From: Syntrophomonadaceae bacterium
Lineage (GTDB): Bacteria; Bacillota; Dethiobacteria; DTU022
Assembly (NCBI GenBank): GCA_003558195.1
Contig: PWMM01000120.1
Location: forward strand, 1 to 10,920
Reading direction: 5' to 3'
Length of the DNA stretch: 10,920 nucleotides
The position numbers were made by a program, and so were the translations under genes. Under the pieces are notes generated by a model that saw only the letters and a program-made list of their open reading frames with translations, searched no databases and had not been told where the DNA came from. Numbering within the stretch: position 1 is the first letter of the stretch; every line of letters starts with the position of its first letter. Shown here one piece after another: positions 6,353-10,920 of this stretch.

Positions 6353-8199
6353 TGGCTATTCAGATTTTAGCTAAAAAAACGGCTGAGCAAATAGCCGCTG
6401 GAGAGGTAATCGAAAACCCGGCTTCCGTGGTAAAAGAATTGCTGGAGAACGCCCTGGATGCCGGTGCAGGTAAAATAGAGGTGGAATTAGAAAAGGGAGG
6501 GAAGAGCCTGATTAGGGTTAGCGATAACGGTAGCGGGATTGATAAAGAAGATCTGCCGCTGGCTTTTCAACGTTTTGCCACCAGTAAAATCGCTAATTTT
6601 GATGATCTTTATAATTTATCCAGCCTGGGTTTTCGAGGTGAAGCCCTGCCCAGTATAGCCGCTGTATCGCGAATTCAATTAACCACCAGAACCGATCAAT
6701 CTTTTTCAGGAACGATAATTAGCTTAAATGGTGGTGAAATTATTGATCAAGAGGAAACTGGTGCCCCGGTGGGTACCAGAGTTGAAGTAAAAGATCTGTT
6801 TTATAATACTCCAGGCCGCTTAAAATTTTTACGAGCGGATCATGTGGAAACAACCCGGATAAGCACATTAATTTCAGAAATGGCCCTTGCCAGGCCGAAA
6901 GTAGCATTTACCCTCAAAAGTGGGGGGAGAACCTTGTTCAGCTCTTCAGGGGACGGTATGTTGCCCCATGTTCTCGGTTCCCTTTATGGTAATGATATTG
7001 CTGAAGCAATGGTCGAAGTGAAAAGGAAAGATATTAGTAACGGTTGTATGATAAACGGATTTATATCACCACCCCATATCACCAGGTCAACCAGGAAATG
7101 GATTACTTTAGTAGTTAACGGTCGCCTGATTAAAGATGCCCTGGTTATTAATGCACTGGAAAGAGGTTACGAAGATCTGCTGGCCGGGAGACGCCACCCC
7201 CTGGCGATCATTATACTATCTGTACCCCCGGAAGTAATAGATGTTAATGTTCATCCTGCAAAGATTGAAGTTCGCTTTCAAAAACCAGATGTAATAAAAG
7301 GTTTGACCTTTAAAGCAGTTAAAATAGCGCTGCAAGGAGCCTATAAGCATTCATTCTGGCCTGAACAAGGAAAATCAAGCTCTGGTGATGGAAGAGCACC
7401 CCTTGGGGATGATCAAGCTCGTAACAGGAAACAGTGGCAGCCCGGTCAATTATTTTCTCAACCCTCGATTAATCATGCCGGTACTAACATGGCTAGCCAT
7501 CAAAAGGAAAGCTCCACCTTACCAGCTGACGAGTTCACTCATTCAGAACTAACAGGATCTGCTGATAGGATAAATGAAGAGCCTGTTAAAGCTTCTTACA
7601 ATGACGAGCTGCGCTTAATCGGTCAATTTATGCAAAGTTACCTTGTGGCGCAAAAAGGTGATCAACTTCTGATAATCGATCAGCATGCTGCTCACGAACG
7701 CATTAATTATCATCAGCTTAAAAATCAAAGTGCTGTTTCTGCAAAGGCAAGCCAGGCCCAGTTAACTATACCCCTGAAACTGGATTTACCGCCGGCCTGG
7801 TGTGAACGCCTGCCTATACTAATGCCCCTGCTCGAACAATCGGGTTTCATACTTGAACCAGATGGCACAAACAGTTACCTGGTTAAAGCGGTACCTATTA
7901 CTTTTCGCAAAAGTGTTAGTAAAGCTGCCATTTATGACTTACTTGAAGACCTGATCAAAACAGAAAATGAGCCTGATCAAGATCCACGGGATGCTATTTT
8001 AACTACTCTAGCCTGTCACAGGTCAATAAAAGCCAGGCAGTCCTTATCCAGGAACGAAATGGAGCAATTATTAGTAGAATGGGCAAAAATTCCCAGTTCC
8101 GGCTACTGCCCGCATGGACGACCCGCCGTAATATCCCTTGACCGCCGCACACTTGATAAAAGCTTTCACCGCAGCAGTGAAGGAGGGGAGGAGGTTTGA
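6352..8199 (+). CDS. mutL: DNA mismatch repair protein MutL (endonuclease type)
   Basis: This 615-residue protein couples MutS to strand nicking. The N-terminal GHKL ATPase is intact: KELLENALDAG with general base Glu29 and Mg-binding Asn33, DNGSGI (58-63) and GFRGEA (93-98), followed by the NGR-x-I/DVNVHPAK transducer region. A polar linker runs from about 330 to 415. The C-terminal domain has DQHA (443-446) with Glu449, ACHRSIKA with Cys555/His556, and CPHGRP with Cys586/His588. These are the metal-binding set that marks nicking MutLs in organisms without MutH. The second Glu expected in DQHA-x2-E-x4-E is His454 here. A-Q-L-T-I-P (469-474) sits where such proteins usually have a clamp-binding motif, with its Gln displaced by one. 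ATG at 6352 overlaps the mutS TAA (TAATG), with AGGAG at 6336-6340. It overlaps miaA by four bases. Confidence 0.96.
   Translation: MAIQILAKKTAEQIAAGEVIENPASVVKELLENALDAGAGKIEVELEKGGKSLIRVSDNGSGIDKEDLPLAFQRFATSKIANFDDLYNLSSLGFRGEALPSIAAVSRIQLTTRTDQSFSGTIISLNGGEIIDQEETGAPVGTRVEVKDLFYNTPGRLKFLRADHVETTRISTLISEMALARPKVAFTLKSGGRTLFSSSGDGMLPHVLGSLYGNDIAEAMVEVKRKDISNGCMINGFISPPHITRSTRKWITLVVNGRLIKDALVINALERGYEDLLAGRRHPLAIIILSVPPEVIDVNVHPAKIEVRFQKPDVIKGLTFKAVKIALQGAYKHSFWPEQGKSSSGDGRAPLGDDQARNRKQWQPGQLFSQPSINHAGTNMASHQKESSTLPADEFTHSELTGSADRINEEPVKASYNDELRLIGQFMQSYLVAQKGDQLLIIDQHAAHERINYHQLKNQSAVSAKASQAQLTIPLKLDLPPAWCERLPILMPLLEQSGFILEPDGTNSYLVKAVPITFRKSVSKAAIYDLLEDLIKTENEPDQDPRDAILTTLACHRSIKARQSLSRNEMEQLLVEWAKIPSSGYCPHGRPAVISLDRRTLDKSFHRSSEGGEEV
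8181..8194 (+). promoter_or_regulatory. purine-rich ribosome binding site of miaA at the end of mutL
   Basis: An unbroken purine run with two AGGAGG-like cores (8181-8186 and 8189-8194) lies just before the TTG at 8196. The first core has a nine-base spacing to the TTG; the second is too close to serve it. The same run encodes the Glu/Gly-rich C-terminus of MutL. Confidence 0.6.
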
Positions 8200-9188
8200 T
8201 TGTAGATGATTTTTCCGATAACCGGTACCGAAACAGTCAAAAAATACCCCTGCTGGTCCTGATCGGTCCCACTGCCGTCGGAAAAACTGCCCTGGCACTT
8301 AAAATAGCTGCTAAATTAAAAACTGATATAATCAGTGCTGATTCAGCCCAGGTTTACAGGTCTCTTGATATTGGCACGGCTAAACCTTCAGAAGAAGAAA
8401 TGAGAGAGATCCACCATCAACTTATCAATATAGTCAATCCAGAGCAATATTTCAGCGTGGCTGATTATCAAAAATTAGCTAATGGAGTTATTAAAAAACT
8501 TTGGGAAAATCATAAATTGCCTTTTATGGTAGGAGGAACCGGCCTTTATATCAGCTCTGTTGTAGAGGGTTATGCATTCGGTCAAAAAGGTGCCGATCAA
8601 CACATTCGCAAGTATTATGAACAGCTTGCTGAACAAAAAGGCCCGGCTACTATCTATCAAAAGCTACAAGCAATTGATCCTGAGGCAGCCGCAAAGATTC
8701 ATCCTAATGATAAGAAACGTATTATCAGGGCCTTAGAAGTATATGCGATTGAAGGAAAACCTATATCCAGCCAGGTAAACAAAACATTATCAGGTAACGC
8801 TCCTTACAATACTAAAATGTTCGGGCTTTACATGGATCGTAATGAGCTTTACAAAAAAATTGAACAGAGAGTAGAACTCATGGTCGAACAGGGCTGGTTT
8901 GAAGAGGTTCAGAACCTCTATAAAGCGGGTTTCAGGGAGACTGACCCTGGCCTGCAGATACTTGGTTATCGCCAGATTTTATCTTACCTGCAGGGCTATT
9001 ATACCTGGCCTGATACCATAAAAGAAATTAAGAAACAAACTAGAAACCTTGCTAAACGCCAGTTAACCTGGTTTCGACGTTATGAGAATATTGAATGGTT
9101 AAAAATCACCAGCGATACTTCATTTGACAATTTAACAGAAAATATTTGTTATAAAGTGCAGGACTTATCCCGGCAGCAAGCGAAGTAA
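8196..9188 (+). CDS. miaA: tRNA dimethylallyltransferase MiaA
   Basis: This enzyme of 330 residues transfers the dimethylallyl group of DMAPP to N6 of A37 in UNN-reading tRNAs, giving i6A, the substrate of MiaB encoded upstream. It shows the P-loop GPTAVGKT (24-31) that holds the DMAPP pyrophosphate, the catalytic block DSAQVYRSLDIGTAKP (49-64) with Asp49 as the expected base, the GGTGLYI segment (113-119) and the C-terminal R-x-LTWFRR tRNA-binding end. Length is close to the usual 300-320, with about 15 extra residues before the first beta strand. The start is TTG in a TTGA overlap with the mutL stop. No ATG/GTG/TTG lies between it and the P-loop strand, so the start is well constrained. A 48-base gap separates it from hfq. 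Confidence 0.96.
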   Translation: MIVDDFSDNRYRNSQKIPLLVLIGPTAVGKTALALKIAAKLKTDIISADSAQVYRSLDIGTAKPSEEEMREIHHQLINIVNPEQYFSVADYQKLANGVIKKLWENHKLPFMVGGTGLYISSVVEGYAFGQKGADQHIRKYYEQLAEQKGPATIYQKLQAIDPEAAAKIHPNDKKRIIRALEVYAIEGKPISSQVNKTLSGNAPYNTKMFGLYMDRNELYKKIEQRVELMVEQGWFEEVQNLYKAGFRETDPGLQILGYRQILSYLQGYYTWPDTIKEIKKQTRNLAKRQLTWFRRYENIEWLKITSDTSFDNLTENICYKVQDLSRQQAK

Positions 9189-9236
9189 TATCGAAAGCTT
9201 TATCAATAGATAGAAAGCACAGGAGGAAGCCTGAAT

Positions 9237-9563
9237 ATGAAAAATGCCATTAACCTGCAGGATACTTTTTTGAACCAAATTCGCAAAGAAAACATGCTAA
9301 GTACTGTTTTTTTAATTAACGGTTATCAGATTAAAGGTACTTTGCGTAGCTTCGACAGTTTCACCCTGCTTCTTGAAGTAGATAATAAACAACAGCTTGT
9401 TTATAAACATGCGGTATCAACCATCATTCCTATGCGCAATGTTAATCTCAAACAAGAAGAGCCGGAAGAAATCGCAAATAAAGAAATAAAAGGGCAAGAG
9501 TTAAAAGAAGAAACAGAAGTAAAAGATAAGAGTATTGAAGAAGAGATTACTGCAATCGATTAA
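9237..9563 (+). CDS. hfq: RNA-binding protein Hfq with an acidic C-terminal extension
   Basis: This Sm-like protein forms a hexameric ring that binds small RNAs and mRNAs. The core (about 1-70) is canonical: Gln8, the N13/R16/K17 rim residues, the Sm1 block ending SFDSFTLLLE with Phe42, and the Sm2 motif Y-K-H at 56-58 that lines the proximal uridine-binding pore. The remaining residues, about 72-108, are unusual for a Gram-positive Hfq, which generally stops near 70-85. This tail is lysine/glutamate rich with 14 acidic and 6 basic residues and no hydrophobic core, so it is probably disordered. ATG at 9237 has AGGAGG at 9221-9226, ten bases upstream. It is the last gene of the miaB operon, followed 24 bases after its stop by a strong terminator. 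In many bacteria hfq follows miaA, so position supports the call. Confidence 0.95.
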   Translation: MKNAINLQDTFLNQIRKENMLSTVFLINGYQIKGTLRSFDSFTLLLEVDNKQQLVYKHAVSTIIPMRNVNLKQEEPEEIANKEIKGQELKEETEVKDKSIEEEITAID

Positions 9564-9587
9564 TAATTTATAAAATAGCTGACCTGA

Positions 9588-9617
9588 AAAAGACACTTGG
9601 TGGTAAGTGTCTTTTCC
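9588..9617 (+). terminator. intrinsic terminator after hfq
   Basis: AAAAGACACTT (9588-9598) and AAGTGTCTTTT (9605-9615) form a perfect 11-bp stem with the six-base loop GGTGGT. The stem ends in a T-run on the plus strand and, because the other end begins with an A-run, also gives a T-run on the minus strand. It could work in both directions. It separates the miaB-hfq operon from hflX; all genes around it point the same way, so the plus direction is the relevant one. Confidence 0.85.
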
Positions 9618-9675
9618 TTAATATTATCATCACCTTTTTGTATTTAATGCGTAACCCGGGCAGGCCGGTACCATT

Positions 9676-10920
9676 ATGGATTGGGCTTTAAATCAGACCT
9701 TATCAGACCAACAGATAAAGGAGGTCAAGATTCTGAAGCAAAATGAGAAGGCAATCCTGGTCGGGCTTGATTCAAACCGACCCGGAGAGGATATTGACCA
9801 TGCCATGAACGAATTATCCCTGTTAGCGGCAACGGCAGGAGCAGATGTGGTGGCAGAAGTAATCCAAAAAAGAACAGCATCTGACCCGGCGAATTATATT
9901 GGAAAAGGTAAGGTTGAAGAACTGGCCGCCTTAATAGAATACCATGCTGCAGATATTGTTATTTTCAATGATGAGTTAACTCCTTCACAGATTAGAAACC
10001 TTGATCGTAAACTAGAAGCCAAAATAATCGACAGAACTAATTTAATATTAGATATATTTGCCAGAAGGGCTTTGTCAAGGGAAGGAAAGCTTCAGGTCGA
10101 GTTAGCCCAGATGCAGTACCTTCTGCCCAGACTGATTGGTCTCGGCAACCAGTTATCACGGCTTGGCGGAGGCATTGGGACAAGAGGTCCCGGCGAAACC
10201 CAGCTTGAGGTGGACAGGCGGGTTATTCGAAGGCGGATCAGCGATCTAAAAAAGGAAATCAGTGCTCTTCGAAAACATCGGGCATTACACCGTCAACGTA
10301 GAAAACGAAACCGTCAGCAGGTCATCAGCCTGGTCGGCTACACAAATGCTGGTAAGTCGACCTTGCTAAATGCTCTAACCGGCGCGGACCTATACACCGA
10401 AGACAAGTTATTTGCCACCCTTGATCCAATGGTGCGCCGTGGAACACTTAACGGTGTAAAAGAGGTCCTTTTTTCTGACACAGTAGGTTTCATTGAAAAT
10501 CTACCCGGACAGCTAATAAACGCTTTTCAAGCTACCCTGGAAGAATTAAATGCTGCTGATGTTCTGCTTCATGTAGTAGATTTGAGTCACCCTGAGCATT
10601 TTAAGCAAATTGAAGTGGTCCGCAATCATATCGCTGCCATCGATCAGCAGTTTCATGAAAGAGAAATCATGGTTTTCAATAAGATTGATCTTGTTGACGA
10701 GCCATCCGTAAAAGATTACCTGGAAAGGGAGTTTCCTGCAGCTACGTTTATTTCTGCCTTAAATGATTTTGGAATAGATCTATTAAAAGAAAACATTAAC
10801 GCTTACTTGAATAACCAGCGATACACTTTAAAAATATTTTTACCTTACAGTGAAGGAAAGCTTTATTCTGAGCTTCAGAAATACGGAGAAGTTTTATCTG
10901 TTATTTCAAAGCCCGAATAC
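9676..10920 (+). CDS. hflX: ribosome-associated GTPase HflX (3' end beyond window)
   Basis: An open frame of 415 residues runs off the right edge; comparison with the usual length of about 410-430 suggests only some 20-25 residues are missing. HflX binds and splits stalled or idle 70S ribosomes in a nucleotide-dependent way. The N-terminal domain has the hallmark glycine-rich RLGGGIGTRGPGETQLE (162-178) followed by a basic helical arm. The G domain shows G1 GYTNAGKST (221-229), G3 DTVGF (268-272), G4 NKID (335-338) and G5 SAL (360-362). The start is doubtful. ATG 9676 gives the longest form but has no clear ribosome binding site. AAAGGAGGT at 9717-9725 instead points to ATT 9730 or CTG 9733, just before the conserved KAILVGLD strand. 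The hfq-hflX order matches other bacteria. No convincing promoter was found between the terminator and the gene. Confidence 0.93.
   Translation, partial: MDWALNQTLSDQQIKEVKILKQNEKAILVGLDSNRPGEDIDHAMNELSLLAATAGADVVAEVIQKRTASDPANYIGKGKVEELAALIEYHAADIVIFNDELTPSQIRNLDRKLEAKIIDRTNLILDIFARRALSREGKLQVELAQMQYLLPRLIGLGNQLSRLGGGIGTRGPGETQLEVDRRVIRRRISDLKKEISALRKHRALHRQRRKRNRQQVISLVGYTNAGKSTLLNALTGADLYTEDKLFATLDPMVRRGTLNGVKEVLFSDTVGFIENLPGQLINAFQATLEELNAADVLLHVVDLSHPEHFKQIEVVRNHIAAIDQQFHEREIMVFNKIDLVDEPSVKDYLEREFPAATFISALNDFGIDLLKENINAYLNNQRYTLKIFLPYSEGKLYSELQKYGEVLSVISKPEY
9717..9725 (+). promoter_or_regulatory. near-perfect Shine-Dalgarno inside the long hflX frame
   Basis: AAAGGAGGT is complementary to the end of 16S rRNA over its whole core. 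It lies five bases before an ATT codon (9730) and eight before a CTG codon (9733), both in frame with HflX. No ATG, GTG or TTG stands at the right distance. It may mark the true start at a rare initiation codon. Confidence 0.6.

Noticed and set aside
8178..8194. Repeated AGG/GAGG units as a possible simple repeat
   Set aside because: The run is short and explained by the miaA ribosome binding site overlapping Glu/Gly codons of MutL.
8071..8660. Minus-strand open frames over the mutL end and miaA
   Set aside because: They lie opposite the CPHGRP motif of MutL and the MiaA P-loop and catalytic block; there is no independent support.
1..10920. Mobile elements, CRISPR arrays, tRNA/rRNA genes, defence or biosynthetic systems
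   Set aside because: No transposase or integrase motifs, no regularly spaced repeats, no tRNA-like cloverleaf and no toxin or nuclease modules beyond MutL were seen; nearly all of the window is conserved housekeeping coding sequence.

Overview
The window is a gene-dense, all-plus-strand stretch of a bacterial chromosome, moderately AT-leaning by eye. It most resembles a Gram-positive anaerobe of the Clostridia (Bacillota). The reasons are strong purine-rich Shine-Dalgarno sites, frequent TTG/GTG starts, a ROK-type sugar kinase, an eight-cysteine ferredoxin, a MutL carrying the endonuclease motif (no MutH-type system implied), and the order miaB-mutS-mutL-miaA-hfq-hflX. The genus cannot be read from the sequence.

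Layout. Positions 1-292 hold the C-terminal end of a ROK-family kinase, probably glucokinase. A diverged DedA-family membrane protein (294-1034), a small 2[4Fe-4S] ferredoxin (1091-1303) and an alpha/beta hydrolase (1325-2071) follow closely in the same direction. A 274-base gap (2072-2345) contains two imperfect hairpins, a TATAAT box and a strong ribosome binding site. There the second transcription unit begins: miaB (2346-3722), mutS (3719-6352), mutL (6352-8199), miaA (8196-9188) and hfq (9237-9563), with overlaps of 4, 1 and 4 bases and then a 48-base gap. A perfect 11-bp hairpin terminator (9588-9617) closes that unit. hflX follows and runs off the right edge.

How the genes fit together. 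MiaA and MiaB act one after the other on A37 of tRNAs that read UNN codons: MiaA adds the dimethylallyl group and MiaB adds the methylthio group. MutS recognises mismatches and MutL nicks the strand to be repaired. Hfq is an RNA-binding Sm-like hexamer and HflX a ribosome-associated GTPase. The cluster therefore joins translation fidelity, DNA fidelity and post-transcriptional control, an arrangement related to the mutL-miaA-hfq-hflX cluster of enterobacteria.

I see no mobile element, CRISPR array, tRNA or rRNA gene, phage gene or defence system. The window is essentially housekeeping. The points worth a second look are small: an E-to-H change in the MutL endonuclease motif, a 37-residue acidic tail on Hfq, an unusual start for hflX, a DedA protein lacking a usually conserved arginine, and a MiaB lacking the usual GTPAA motif.
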